Shown in pieces: positions 18,881 through 28,766 of a stretch of DNA of 64,000 nucleotides. The first letter of the stretch is position 1, and the number at the start of each line of letters is the position of its first letter. The stretch comes from Eubacterium_G segne. GTDB lineage: Bacteria; Bacillota; Clostridia; Lachnospirales; Lachnospiraceae. The notes beneath the pieces were generated by a model. The model saw nothing but the letters and a program-made list of their open reading frames with translations. It made no database searches and had not been told where the DNA came from. The stretch lies in contig NZ_JACOOZ010000005.1 in the NCBI RefSeq assembly GCF_014287775.1, positions 124,001-188,000 of the forward strand, given 5' to 3'. The position numbers were made by a program, and so were the translations under genes.

Positions 18881-19093
18881 ATGGACAAAAACAAAATTAA
18901 CAGAATTAATGAATTATATAAAAAGTCAAAGACAACAGGACTTACTGAGGCTGAAAAGGAAGAACAGCAGAAACTTAGAACAGAATATAGAATGGCAATT
19001 ATTGGTAATTTAACAGGAGAGCTTAATACCATGAGCATTAAGTATCCTGACGGAACAATTAAAAAAGTACAGCCTAAAGGGGATGGACATTAA
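18881..19093 (+). CDS. DUF896 (YnzC/UPF0291) family protein
   Basis: A 70-residue cytoplasmic protein matching the DUF896 pattern: Lys-Ile-x-Arg-Ile-Asn-Glu-Leu at the start, the helix turn Gly-Leu-Thr-Glu-x-Glu, and Glu-Gln-x-x-Leu-Arg-x-Glu-Tyr. The Bacillus homologue YnzC is SOS-associated, but the molecular role is unknown. It begins one base after the preceding stop and lies six bases from the next start. No strong ribosome site is visible, so translation may depend on coupling. Confidence 0.85.
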   Translation: MDKNKINRINELYKKSKTTGLTEAEKEEQQKLRTEYRMAIIGNLTGELNTMSIKYPDGTIKKVQPKGDGH

Positions 19094-19099
19094 TTTAAA

Positions 19100-19654
19100 A
19101 TGACAACAAAAGACTCTTTACGAAAAGAAATACAAAATAAAAGAAAAGAAATGCCTAAAAATCAGGTAGACATATTAAGTAAAAAGATATGTGAAAGATT
19201 AATAGACAGTTCCGTTTACAGGGAAGCTAGGTCAGTGTTTTGCTATAATTCCATAAGAAATGAAGTGGATTTATCATTTCTTATAGAAAAGGCAATTGCA
19301 GATGGAAAGAGGGTTTCCCTGCCCAAGGTTCTTGATAAGGCAGGCATTATGAAGTTTTATGCCATTGACAGGTTATCAGGGCTTAAAAAGGGAGCTTATG
19401 GAATATTTGAGCCTGACGAAAAAAATGAAGAAACTACGGCTGATTTAATATTAGTTCCGGGAGTGGTTTTTTCTGAAAGTGGTGACAGAATAGGTCAGGC
19501 AGGAGGCTTTTACGACAGATACCTTAAGGATTACCCTATTAAGTCTGTGGGAATATGCTATGATTATCAGATTTTTGAGGAAATACCCACAGAGGACCAT
19601 GATGTGAAAATGTATCATATTATTAGTGAAAAAAGATTTATAAATATTAATTAA
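19100..19654 (+). CDS. fau: 5-formyltetrahydrofolate cyclo-ligase
   Basis: A 184-residue cytoplasmic enzyme that converts 5-formyl-THF to 5,10-methenyl-THF using ATP, recycling a dead-end folate. The N-terminal Lys-x-x-x-Arg-Lys-Glu-Met region and the C-terminal Gly-x-Arg-Ile-Gly-Gln-Ala-Gly-Gly-Phe-Tyr-Asp-Arg-Tyr motif identify the family. It sits directly before miaB in the same transcription unit. The ribosome site is weak. Confidence 0.92.
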   Translation: MTTKDSLRKEIQNKRKEMPKNQVDILSKKICERLIDSSVYREARSVFCYNSIRNEVDLSFLIEKAIADGKRVSLPKVLDKAGIMKFYAIDRLSGLKKGAYGIFEPDEKNEETTADLILVPGVVFSESGDRIGQAGGFYDRYLKDYPIKSVGICYDYQIFEEIPTEDHDVKMYHIISEKRFININ

Positions 19655-19668
19655 AGCAGGAGATTAGA

Positions 19669-21075
19669 ATGAGTTTTACTAACGAGACGGAAAAGCAGAA
19701 ATATTATATACAGAAATGTAAGGAATTAGTGAAAATAAAAGAACAGCAATATGGCAGAAAACTTTCAGCATGTGTTGTCACTTTCGGCTGTCAGATGAAT
19801 TTTAAGGATTCAGAGAAACTGATGGGTATACTTAGTGAAATAGGTTACGAAGAAACTGACGATGAACATGCTGATTTGGTGTTGTATAATACTTGTACCG
19901 TAAGGGAGAATGCCAATTTAAAGGTATATGGAAGGTTAGGCTATCTTTCAAAGATAAAAGAGAAGAATCCTGAAATGATTATAGGTTTGTGTGGATGTAT
20001 GATGCAGGAGCCACAGGTAGTTGAAAAGTTAAATAAAAGTTATAGATTTATTGATATAATTTTTGGAACCCACAACATATTTTTGCTGGCGCAGCTTTTA
20101 TACGAGAGACTTATAAGCGGACACAAGGTTGAAGATATATGGGATGGAACAACGGAAATAGTTGAGGAGCTTCCAACAGTTAGAAAGTATGACTTTAAAT
20201 CCGGCGTAAACATTATGTACGGCTGTAACAATTTTTGCAGTTACTGTATTGTTCCCTATGTAAGAGGCCGGGAAAGAAGCAGAAATCCAGAAGATATTAT
20301 TGATGAAATTAAGCAGTTAGTAGCTAACGGTGTTGTGGAGATAATGCTTTTAGGTCAAAATGTTAATTCATATGGAAAGACTCTTGAAAATCCCATAACC
20401 TTTGCACAGCTTTTACAGCGGATAGAGGATATTGAGGGACTTAAGAGGATTAGATTCATGACTTCCCATCCAAAGGATTTGTCAGATGAATTAATAAAGG
20501 TTATGGCGAAATCAAAGAAAATATGTAAGCAGATGCATTTGCCCCTTCAGTCTGGAAGCAGCCGTTTACTTAAAATCATGAACCGACATTATAACAAGGA
20601 ACAATATTTAACCCTTGTGGAAAAATTAAGAAAAGAAATACCGGATATTGGTATTACAACAGATATTATAGTGGGATTTCCGGGAGAAACAGAAGAAGAC
20701 TTTGAAGAAACCCTTGATGTTGTAGAAAAGGCACAGTATGATTCAGCCTTTACATTTATATATTCTAAACGTTCCGGAACACCTGCTGCAAAAATGCCTG
20801 ACCAGGTGCCGGAGGATGTTGTAAAAGATAGATTTGACAGACTTTTAAGTTTGGTAAATAGCATCTCAAAAGAAAAAACAAAAGCTTTAGAAGGTAGTGT
20901 TCAGGAAGTTTTGGTAGAAGAAGTAAATAAAAAAATTCCGGGATATGTTTCAGGAAGATTAAGCAACAATTCAGTTGTACATTTTCCGGCTGATGTATCT
21001 CTAATCGGAAGTCTTGTAAATGTTAAATTAGAAGAAGCAAAAGGTTTTTACTATATGGGAGAAATGGTGGATTAA
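19669..21075 (+). CDS. miaB: tRNA-2-methylthio-N6-dimethylallyladenosine synthase
   Basis: A 468-residue radical-SAM methylthiotransferase acting on A37 of tRNAs that read UNN codons. The N-terminal UPF0004 domain has its three cluster cysteines. The radical SAM motif Cys-x-x-x-Cys-x-x-Cys lies within Gly-Cys-Asn-Asn-Phe-Cys-Ser-Tyr-Cys near residue 185, and a C-terminal TRAM domain covers the last ~65 residues. The gene is preceded by GCAGGAG and followed one base later by mutS. MiaA, which makes its substrate modification, is encoded four genes downstream in the same run. Confidence 0.96.
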   Translation: MSFTNETEKQKYYIQKCKELVKIKEQQYGRKLSACVVTFGCQMNFKDSEKLMGILSEIGYEETDDEHADLVLYNTCTVRENANLKVYGRLGYLSKIKEKNPEMIIGLCGCMMQEPQVVEKLNKSYRFIDIIFGTHNIFLLAQLLYERLISGHKVEDIWDGTTEIVEELPTVRKYDFKSGVNIMYGCNNFCSYCIVPYVRGRERSRNPEDIIDEIKQLVANGVVEIMLLGQNVNSYGKTLENPITFAQLLQRIEDIEGLKRIRFMTSHPKDLSDELIKVMAKSKKICKQMHLPLQSGSSRLLKIMNRHYNKEQYLTLVEKLRKEIPDIGITTDIIVGFPGETEEDFEETLDVVEKAQYDSAFTFIYSKRSGTPAAKMPDQVPEDVVKDRFDRLLSLVNSISKEKTKALEGSVQEVLVEEVNKKIPGYVSGRLSNNSVVHFPADVSLIGSLVNVKLEEAKGFYYMGEMVD

Positions 21076-21076
21076 T

Positions 21077-23767
21077 ATGGCTTTACCACAGATGATGCAG
21101 GACGTATGGGATAATCACTTAAGTGAACTTACGCCTATGATGAAAATGTATTTAGAAACAAAAAAGCAGAATGATGACTGTATAATATTTTACCGTTTAG
21201 GGGATTTTTATGAAATGTTTTTTGACGATGCAATAACAGCATCAAAGACTATGGAAATTACCCTTACGGGAAAAAGCTGTGGATTAAAGGAAAGGGCACC
21301 TATGTGTGGTGTCCCATATCATGCAGTGGATACTTATATAAATAAGTTAGTTACAAGAGGATATAAAGTCTGCATAGTTGAACAGACTGAAGACCCGGCA
21401 CAGGCAAAGGGTCTTGTTAGAAGAGAGGTTGTAAGAATTGTCACACCGGGAACTAACTTAAATACCACGGCAATGGATGAGGGAAAGAATAATTATCTTA
21501 TGTCCATTGCTTATGTAGGGGGAAAATTTGGTATTTCAATAGCAGATGTAACTACAGGAGATTACTATGTTACGGAAGTGGCAACTGAAAGAAATGTTTT
21601 AGATGAAATAAACAAGTTTACCCCTAGTGAAATAATATGTAATCACTCATTTTTAATGTGCGGTATGGATATAGAAGATATAAAAAATCGTCTATCCATA
21701 TCTGTTTTTGAGTTAGAGGAATGGTATTTTGATGAGGAAAACTGTTCAGATATTCTTAAAGAACATTTTAATATAATAGACTTATCAGGGCTTGGTATTT
21801 CTGAAATGAGTTTAGGAATTATTGCCTCAGGCTCACTCCTTAAATATCTTTATGAAACTCAGAAAAATTCCCTTTCACATTTGTCTAAGCTTATTCCGTA
21901 CTCTACTAGTACCTTTATGATTTTAGACACTTCCACAAGAAGAAATTTGGAACTGTGTGAAACTTTAAGGGAAAAGCAAAAAAGAGGTTCCCTGCTGTGG
22001 GTTCTTGATAAAACAAAAACTGCCATGGGAGCAAGAACTTTAAGAAATTATATTGAGCAACCCTTAATAGATAAAGAAGAAATTATAAACAGACAAAAGG
22101 TGATTGAGGAGCTTAACAATTCCCTTATTACCCGTGATGAACTTAGGGAATATCTTGCTCCTATTTATGATTTGGAAAGATTACTTAGCAAAATTTCCTA
22201 CAGGTCTGCAAATCCAAGGGATTTAATTGCATTTAAAACATCATTGGAAATGTTACCTCATATTAAGAACATCATAAAAGATTTTAAGTCTCCACTGTTT
22301 CTTGATATATTAGGCAGATTAGATACATTAGAGGATATAACAAAGCTTATTGCTGAATCAATAAATGATGACCCTCCTATTAATATTAAAGAAGGTGGAA
22401 TAATCAGAAGTGGCTACAATGAGGAAATTGATAAATTAAGAAGTGCCAAAACAGAGGGTAAAACATGGTTAGCTCAGCTTGAAGCAGATGAAAAGGAAGC
22501 TACAGGCATTTCTAAGTTAAAAATTAAATATAACAAGGTTTTCGGATATTATATTGAAGTTTCAAATTCATTTAAGGATTTAGTGCCGGAGTATTATATT
22601 AGAAAACAAACCCTTACTAATGCAGAAAGATACACTACAGATAAGTTAAAGGAACTTGAAGAGGTTATTGTAGGGGCAGAGGACAAGCTGTTTTCTCTTG
22701 AATATAATATATTTACGGCTATTCGTGATGAAATATTTAACCAAATAAACAGAATACAGCAGACTGCAAAGGCAGTGGCTCAAATTGATGTTTTTGCATC
22801 CCTTGCCTTTGTTGCTGAAAGAAATCATTATGTGAAGCCGAAAATAAATGAAAAGGGTGTAATCGACATAAAGGACGGAAGACATCCTGTAGTAGAGAAA
22901 ATGATTCCTGAGAATATGTTTATAGCTAATAACACATATCTTGACATGAATCATAACAGATTATCCATTATTACAGGTCCTAACATGGCAGGAAAATCTA
23001 CATATATGAGACAGACGGCACTGATTGTGCTAATGGCTCAAATAGGGTCATTTGTTCCTGCCAGTGAAGCTAATATATCCATATGTGATAAGATTTTTAC
23101 AAGAGTGGGGGCTTCAGATGATCTGGCAAGTGGTCAAAGTACATTTATGGTGGAAATGACAGAGGTGGCTAACATATTAAGAAACGCCACATCAAAGAGC
23201 CTTTTGATTTTAGATGAAATAGGAAGAGGAACCAGTACCTTTGATGGATTAAGTATAGCATGGGCTGTTGTTGAACATATTTGTGACAAGAAAATTCTTG
23301 GGGCAAAAACATTGTTTGCAACCCATTATCATGAACTTACGGAGTTAGAGGGAACGCTGCCGGGAGTTAACAATTACTGTATAAGCGTTAAGGAGCAGGG
23401 AGATGATATTGTATTCCTTAGAAAAATCGTAAAAGGTGGAGCAGATAAAAGTTATGGTATTCAGGTGGCAAAATTAGCGGGAGTTCCTGACAGTGTATTA
23501 AACCGTGCAAAACAGCTGGTGGTGGAATTAAGCAATGCGGACATTTCCGCAAAGGCAAAGGATATTGCTGCGGGACTTCAGCCGGGAAGTAATGTTTTAC
23601 CGGGAATAAATGATGATGCGGAAGCACATCAGATGACCTTATTTGATACTATTAACGGTGATGAAATTATAAAAGAAATTGAGGAACTAAATTTAGGTGA
23701 AATGACACCTATAGAGGGACTTAATTATTTATTTAAGCTACAAAATCAGTTGAAAAACAGATGGTAG
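21077..23767 (+). CDS. mutS: DNA mismatch repair protein MutS
   Basis: An 896-residue mismatch-recognition ATPase. The N-terminal mismatch-binding domain contains the Phe-x-Glu wedge (Asp-Phe-Tyr-Glu-Met-Phe near residue 48). The lever and clamp regions follow. Walker A is Gly-Pro-Asn-Met-Ala-Gly-Lys-Ser-Thr near residue 634, with Asp-Glu-Ile-Gly-Arg-Gly-Thr-Ser-Thr downstream. It is full length and contiguous with mutL, so post-replicative mismatch repair should be intact. Confidence 0.98.
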   Translation: MALPQMMQDVWDNHLSELTPMMKMYLETKKQNDDCIIFYRLGDFYEMFFDDAITASKTMEITLTGKSCGLKERAPMCGVPYHAVDTYINKLVTRGYKVCIVEQTEDPAQAKGLVRREVVRIVTPGTNLNTTAMDEGKNNYLMSIAYVGGKFGISIADVTTGDYYVTEVATERNVLDEINKFTPSEIICNHSFLMCGMDIEDIKNRLSISVFELEEWYFDEENCSDILKEHFNIIDLSGLGISEMSLGIIASGSLLKYLYETQKNSLSHLSKLIPYSTSTFMILDTSTRRNLELCETLREKQKRGSLLWVLDKTKTAMGARTLRNYIEQPLIDKEEIINRQKVIEELNNSLITRDELREYLAPIYDLERLLSKISYRSANPRDLIAFKTSLEMLPHIKNIIKDFKSPLFLDILGRLDTLEDITKLIAESINDDPPINIKEGGIIRSGYNEEIDKLRSAKTEGKTWLAQLEADEKEATGISKLKIKYNKVFGYYIEVSNSFKDLVPEYYIRKQTLTNAERYTTDKLKELEEVIVGAEDKLFSLEYNIFTAIRDEIFNQINRIQQTAKAVAQIDVFASLAFVAERNHYVKPKINEKGVIDIKDGRHPVVEKMIPENMFIANNTYLDMNHNRLSIITGPNMAGKSTYMRQTALIVLMAQIGSFVPASEANISICDKIFTRVGASDDLASGQSTFMVEMTEVANILRNATSKSLLILDEIGRGTSTFDGLSIAWAVVEHICDKKILGAKTLFATHYHELTELEGTLPGVNNYCISVKEQGDDIVFLRKIVKGGADKSYGIQVAKLAGVPDSVLNRAKQLVVELSNADISAKAKDIAAGLQPGSNVLPGINDDAEAHQMTLFDTINGDEIIKEIEELNLGEMTPIEGLNYLFKLQNQLKNRW

Positions 23768-23785
23768 TTATCTTAGGAGTGTTAC

Positions 23786-25666
23786 ATGAAGAAAATTCAG
23801 GAACTTGACCAAAGTACAATTAATCAGATTGCGGCAGGAGAAGTGGTTGAAAGACCTGCATCGGTAGTAAAGGAACTGTTGGAAAATGCCATTGATGCAG
23901 GCTCTACAATGATTTCCGTTGAAATAGAAGACGGCGGACTGTCTCTTATCCGAATAACGGATAATGGCATGGGTATTGACCCGGGAGATATAAGAATTGC
24001 ATTTAAAAGGCATACTACCAGTAAGATTAGAACTGCCGTGGATTTATTAAGTGTATCATCCCTGGGATTTAGAGGTGAAGCTTTGTCAAGTATAGCTGCT
24101 GTATGTCAGGTAGAGCTTATTACAAAAACTGCTGAAAACCTTACAGGATACAGGTACAAAATTGAAGGTGGAAAAGAAACACTGTTTGAGGAAATTGGTG
24201 CGCCGGAAGGTACAACTTTTATTGTAAAAAATATATTCTTTAACACTCCTGCTAGAAGAAAATTTTTAAAAACAGCCCAGACAGAGGCAGGATATGTTTC
24301 AGACATTGTGGAAAAAATTGCCCTTTCACATCCGGAAATATCCATTAGTTTTAAAAGTAACAGACAGTTAAAAATCCATACTGCAGGAAATGGCAATTTG
24401 AAGGATGTCATATATAATGTTTATGGTCGTGAAATTACCGGTAATGTAATTGAAATAAATCAGGAAAATGATTTTATGAAAATGACAGGATACATTGGAA
24501 AGGCAATAATATCAAAGGGAAACAGAACCTTTGAAAATTATTTTATAAATGGCAGATATATAAAAAGTAACATTCTTTCTAAAGCCATTGAGGCAGGTTA
24601 TAAATTTATATTAATGCAGCATAAGTACCCTTTCACTGTATTAAATTTTGAAATTAATCCGGAATATCTGGATGTAAATGTTCATCCGTCAAAGATGGAA
24701 CTTAGATTTAGAAAAGGTGAAAGTATATATCCCTGGGTGGAGGAATGTATTAACAATGCCTTAATTGAAAAACCAAATATTATTGATGTTGAATTAGAAA
24801 AAATCAAGGAAATACAGGATGAAATTAAATATGTTCCTGAGCCCTTTGAGATAAACAGACAGCATATTGAAGAAGCAAAGGCTTTAAGTGTAAATAGTCA
24901 AAGTAATATAGGCAGTACTAATTATCAGACACCGGATCACGTTTTAGGTGATTTACCTGAGCATTTAGATGTAGGGGAAGATAATAATTACAAGGCAAAT
25001 ACAGACAGGGTGGCTGTTACACCTAAAAATAATATGGTTCAGCAGCAAATCACGGAGGTTTATGATGATTTCCTAAGTGAGGTGGCTAAGCCTAAGCATA
25101 GAATTATAGGGCAGGTGTTTAAAACATACTGGATTATTGAATATGAGGATAAAATGTATATTATAGACCAGCATGCTGCCCACGAAAAAGTAATGTTTGA
25201 GTCTCTTATGAAGAAATTTCATGAAAAAAACATAAGCACTCAGTTTATTAATCCACCAATAATTCTTTCTCTTTCCATGAACGAGGCTGCATTGTTAGAA
25301 AAATATATGGGGCATTTTAAGGAAATAGGATTTGAAATTGAGCATTTTGGCGGGCAGGATTACGCAGTAAGGGGTGTGCCTTCAGATTTGTATTCATTAG
25401 ATAGTGAAGAGGTATTAATGGAAATAATTGATAATCTTTCTAATGAAAATACAAAGCTTGTGGCAGACAGCATTACAGACAAAATTGCATCCATGTCCTG
25501 TAAGGCTGCGGTAAAGGGAAACAGCAATATGTCATTTAACGAGGCAGATGCATTAATTACCCAGCTACTTGCCCTTGAAAATCCGTATAACTGTCCTCAT
25601 GGAAGACCAACAATTATTTCCATGAGCAAATACGAGCTTGAAAAGAAATTTAAACGAATAATTTAA
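23786..25666 (+). CDS. mutL: DNA mismatch repair protein MutL
   Basis: A 626-residue partner of MutS. The N-terminal GHKL ATPase has the Glu-Asn-Ala-Ile-Asp-Ala-Gly and Asp-Asn-Gly-Met-Gly motifs and Gly-Phe-Arg-Gly-Glu-Ala-Leu. The C-terminal dimerisation domain carries the endonuclease motif Asp-Gln-His-Ala-x-x-Glu-x-x-x-x-Glu and a late Cys-Pro-His-Gly-Arg-Pro motif. So this is a nicking MutL, as expected in a lineage without MutH. A polar linker (about 350-430) joins the two halves. TTAGGAG precedes the ATG. Confidence 0.98.
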   Translation: MKKIQELDQSTINQIAAGEVVERPASVVKELLENAIDAGSTMISVEIEDGGLSLIRITDNGMGIDPGDIRIAFKRHTTSKIRTAVDLLSVSSLGFRGEALSSIAAVCQVELITKTAENLTGYRYKIEGGKETLFEEIGAPEGTTFIVKNIFFNTPARRKFLKTAQTEAGYVSDIVEKIALSHPEISISFKSNRQLKIHTAGNGNLKDVIYNVYGREITGNVIEINQENDFMKMTGYIGKAIISKGNRTFENYFINGRYIKSNILSKAIEAGYKFILMQHKYPFTVLNFEINPEYLDVNVHPSKMELRFRKGESIYPWVEECINNALIEKPNIIDVELEKIKEIQDEIKYVPEPFEINRQHIEEAKALSVNSQSNIGSTNYQTPDHVLGDLPEHLDVGEDNNYKANTDRVAVTPKNNMVQQQITEVYDDFLSEVAKPKHRIIGQVFKTYWIIEYEDKMYIIDQHAAHEKVMFESLMKKFHEKNISTQFINPPIILSLSMNEAALLEKYMGHFKEIGFEIEHFGGQDYAVRGVPSDLYSLDSEEVLMEIIDNLSNENTKLVADSITDKIASMSCKAAVKGNSNMSFNEADALITQLLALENPYNCPHGRPTIISMSKYELEKKFKRII

Positions 25667-25678
25667 GGAAAAATAGCA

Positions 25679-26635
25679 ATGAAGAAGAAACTTATTATTG
25701 TTACAGGTCCCACAGCTGTAGGGAAGACAGAATTAGCCATTGACTTAGCTAATAAGGTTAATGGTGAAATTATAAGTGCTGACTCAATACAGGTATACAG
25801 ATATATGGATATAGGCTCTGCGAAGGTTTTACCGTCGGAAACTAAGGGAATAAAGCACCATCTTATTGATGCATTAAATCCCGATGAGGAGTTTAACGTT
25901 CATACATTCCAGCAAATGGCAAAGGAGTGTATGGAGGACATATATAAGCGGGGAAAGATTCCCATTATTGTGGGAGGAACGGGATTTTATATTCAATCTG
26001 TTCTGTATGATATAAAATTTGATGAAACAGGAAATGAACATGAATACAGAAAAGAATTTGAGGAACTTGCAGCACAAAAAGGAAATCAGTATATTCATAA
26101 CATGCTAAGAAGCATTGACCCGGTTTCTGCTGACAATATTCATTATAACAATTTAAAACGTGTAATAAGAGCATTAGAGTATTTTTATGAAACAGGAAAA
26201 CGTATGTCAGAGCATAATGAACAGCAGCATGAAAATGAATCACCATACGATTTTGTTTATTTTGTTTTAAATGATGACAGGGATGCCCTTTATTTCAGAA
26301 TAAATAACAGAGTAGACAATATGATTAAAGAAGGTCTTTACGATGAAGTAAAGGGTATTCTTGATTTAGGATATAGTGAAGATTTAACCTCCATGCAGGG
26401 AATCGGATACAAGGAAATGGTACAATGTGTAAAGGGGAACATAAGCCTTGAAGATGCCATTTATCAGATAAAATTAAATACAAGACATTTCGCTAAAAGG
26501 CAATTGACATGGTTTAGAAGGGAAAGAGATGTTACCATGATAAATATTAATGAGTTTGCATATAACAGACAGAAGGTTTTAGATGAAATGCTTATGATTT
26601 TGGAAAAAAGAAACATAATAAGAAAAGAGGATTAA
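25679..26635 (+). CDS. miaA: tRNA dimethylallyltransferase
   Basis: A 318-residue enzyme that transfers a dimethylallyl group to A37 of tRNA, the step before MiaB. The P-loop Gly-Pro-Thr-Ala-Val-Gly-Lys-Thr (about 9-16), Ser-Ala-Asp-Ser-Ile-Gln-Val-Tyr-Arg and Gly-Gly-Thr-Gly-Phe-Tyr motifs are all present. It follows mutL by 12 bases and precedes the PLP enzyme by one base. The hfq gene that often follows miaA in Firmicutes is not here. Confidence 0.97.
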   Translation: MKKKLIIVTGPTAVGKTELAIDLANKVNGEIISADSIQVYRYMDIGSAKVLPSETKGIKHHLIDALNPDEEFNVHTFQQMAKECMEDIYKRGKIPIIVGGTGFYIQSVLYDIKFDETGNEHEYRKEFEELAAQKGNQYIHNMLRSIDPVSADNIHYNNLKRVIRALEYFYETGKRMSEHNEQQHENESPYDFVYFVLNDDRDALYFRINNRVDNMIKEGLYDEVKGILDLGYSEDLTSMQGIGYKEMVQCVKGNISLEDAIYQIKLNTRHFAKRQLTWFRRERDVTMININEFAYNRQKVLDEMLMILEKRNIIRKED

Positions 26636-26636
26636 A

Positions 26637-27923
26637 ATGGCAGACATTAAGGAAATGTATAAAAACTTCGGCATTTCAGAGGATGTGTACGATTATTCAG
26701 TTAAAATTACAGATGCTTTGAAACAAAGATTTCAAGAAATAGACATAATTGCAGAGTACAATCAGTTGAAGGTGGTTAATGCTATGCAGAAAAATCAGGT
26801 ATCAGAGGCGCATTTTGCCCAGACTACCGGATATGGATATAATGATTTAGGAAGGGATACTTTAGAAAAGGTATATGCAGATATTTTTCATACGGAAGAT
26901 GCTTTGGTAAGACCACAGATAACCTGTGGAACTCATGCATTAGGTCTGGCACTTTCCGCTAACTTAAGACCCGGAGATAAAATGGTTTATATTTCAGGTA
27001 AGCCTTATGATACTTTAGAAGAGGTAATTGGAATAAGGGAATCAAAGGGAAGCTTAAGGGAGTATGGAGTTACATACGATCAGGTGGATTTACTTGATAA
27101 CGGAGATTTTGATTTTGACGGAATAAAAAATAAGCTTACCTCTGATGTTAAATTAGTTGGAATACAACGGTCAAAGGGATATGCCACACGACCTACACTG
27201 TCAGTGAAAAAAATAGGTGAAGCAGTTTCTTTTGTAAAAAGCATTAACCCGGATATAATTGTAATGGTTGATAATTGTTACGGTGAGTTTGTGGAAACCA
27301 TAGAGCCTTCTGATGTAGGGGCAGATATGGTGGTTGGCTCATTAATAAAAAATCCCGGAGGAGGACTTGCTCCAATAGGTGGATATATATGCGGAACAAA
27401 GGACTGCGTGGAAAATTGTGCCTACAGACTTACAACACCGGGACTGGGAAAGGAAGTTGGAGCTAATCTTGGAGTTATGACTTCATTTTATCAGGGCTTG
27501 TTTTTAGCACCTACAGTTGTGGCATCAGCTTTAAAAGGAGCCATTTTTGCGGCAAATTTATTTGAAAAATTCGAATTTAAGGTAATACCTGACGGAAAAG
27601 AAAGCAGACATGACATTATTCAGGCTATAGAGTTTGGTAAGCCTGAGGCAGTAATTGCCTTTTGCAAAGGAATACAGGCTGCTGCACCTGTGGATAGCTA
27701 TCTTACACCGGAACCTTGGGATATGCCAGGATATGATGCACCGGTTATAATGGCCGCCGGAGCATTTGTTTCCGGATCATCTATTGAACTTAGTGCAGAC
27801 GGACCTATAAAACCGCCTTACGCAGTGTATTTTCAGGGTGGCCTTACATGGCAGCATGCAAAGCTTGGCATACTTAAGGCATTCCAGAATATGGTAGATG
27901 ACGAATTAATTCATTTAGTATAA
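26637..27923 (+). CDS. PLP-dependent enzyme of the methionine gamma-lyase/aluminium resistance family (YnbB-like)
   Basis: A 428-residue fold-type I PLP enzyme of the PF06838 family, often annotated as aluminium resistance protein or methionine gamma-lyase family. The sequence shows the Arg-Pro-Gln-x-x-x-Gly-Thr-His-Ala motif near residue 90, an acidic substrate-loop Asp-Asn-Cys-Tyr-Gly-Glu-Phe, and a Ser-Leu-Ile-Lys-Asn-Pro-Gly-Gly segment bearing the likely PLP lysine near residue 240. The natural reaction is not firmly known. The position next to miaA matches Bacillus ynbB. It ends the mutSL/mia run. Confidence 0.88.
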   Translation: MADIKEMYKNFGISEDVYDYSVKITDALKQRFQEIDIIAEYNQLKVVNAMQKNQVSEAHFAQTTGYGYNDLGRDTLEKVYADIFHTEDALVRPQITCGTHALGLALSANLRPGDKMVYISGKPYDTLEEVIGIRESKGSLREYGVTYDQVDLLDNGDFDFDGIKNKLTSDVKLVGIQRSKGYATRPTLSVKKIGEAVSFVKSINPDIIVMVDNCYGEFVETIEPSDVGADMVVGSLIKNPGGGLAPIGGYICGTKDCVENCAYRLTTPGLGKEVGANLGVMTSFYQGLFLAPTVVASALKGAIFAANLFEKFEFKVIPDGKESRHDIIQAIEFGKPEAVIAFCKGIQAAAPVDSYLTPEPWDMPGYDAPVIMAAGAFVSGSSIELSADGPIKPPYAVYFQGGLTWQHAKLGILKAFQNMVDDELIHLV

Positions 27924-27959
27924 GTTTTTGTTATTATTTGCCTTTTATTGTAAAAAACG

Positions 27960-27988
27960 TATACACATAATTTTTATTGTGTTACAAT
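27960..27988 (+). promoter_or_regulatory. probable promoter of the radC-mre unit
   Basis: TACAAT (27983-27988) with an extended TG at 27980-27981, and TATACA 17 bases upstream (27960-27965). The -35 is weak, but the extended -10 compensates. A 132-base gap separates the previous stop from radC and holds no gene. Confidence 0.45.
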
Positions 27989-28055
27989 ATCATATGCTTT
28001 GAGTTCTAAATTTATTTATATTTTACTTTGTACCTGGAGATGAAGAAAGGAAGAT

Positions 28056-28742
28056 ATGAATAAAATTAAAGATATGCCAAGAAGTGAGCGACCATATGAG
28101 AAATGTTTTGAAAATGGTCCTGAAACATTGTCAGACTGTGAACTTTTGTCTGTTATTTTAAGGACGGGAGTTAAGGGAAGCAGTGCATATGATTTGGCAA
28201 AAGAAATTATTACGCAGCAGGGAGATGGTACTAATCTCCTGAAAATAATGCATACTACAAAGGAAGAGCTTTTGCACATTAAAGGTGTGGGAATGGTAAA
28301 GGCAGTTCAGATTTTATGTATTGGTGAACTGGCAAAGAGAATTGCGTCAATGCCTTTTGTGGATAATGTGAAGTATGATTCACCGAAGAAAATCGCCGGA
28401 TATTACATGGAAAGGCTAAGACATTTAGAACAGGAAACTTTACATGTTATGTTTCTTGATACTAAATGTAAGCTGATTAAAAGTAAGGAGATTACAAAGG
28501 GAACCATTGACAGGTCCATGATTTCCCAGCGGGAAATTTTTGTGGAAGCACTAAAATGTAATGCAGTAAATATTGTGCTGGTGCATAATCATCCCAGCGG
28601 TGAACCTACACCCAGCAGGGATGATATTAGAAGTACAAAAAAGATAAAAGAAGCAGGCGATATGGTAGGAATAAGGCTTTTAGACCATATCATTATTGGA
28701 GATAATAAATTCTCAAGTTTAAGGGAATTGAAAGTTATATAG
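28056..28742 (+). CDS. radC: RadC/YsnA-family JAB1/MPN-domain protein
   Basis: A 228-residue protein with an N-terminal helix-hairpin-helix part (about 1-95) and a C-terminal JAMM metalloprotease-like domain. The domain has a Val-His-Asn-His-Pro-Ser-Gly motif followed by Pro-Ser-x-x-Asp, which gives the zinc ligands. Despite its name, a role in DNA repair is not supported in the family. Its constant position before mreB in Firmicutes is the best contextual clue. An AAGGAAG site precedes the ATG. Confidence 0.92.
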   Translation: MNKIKDMPRSERPYEKCFENGPETLSDCELLSVILRTGVKGSSAYDLAKEIITQQGDGTNLLKIMHTTKEELLHIKGVGMVKAVQILCIGELAKRIASMPFVDNVKYDSPKKIAGYYMERLRHLEQETLHVMFLDTKCKLIKSKEITKGTIDRSMISQREIFVEALKCNAVNIVLVHNHPSGEPTPSRDDIRSTKKIKEAGDMVGIRLLDHIIIGDNKFSSLRELKVI

Positions 28743-28766
28743 AAATTCAACTTGAAGGGATATACT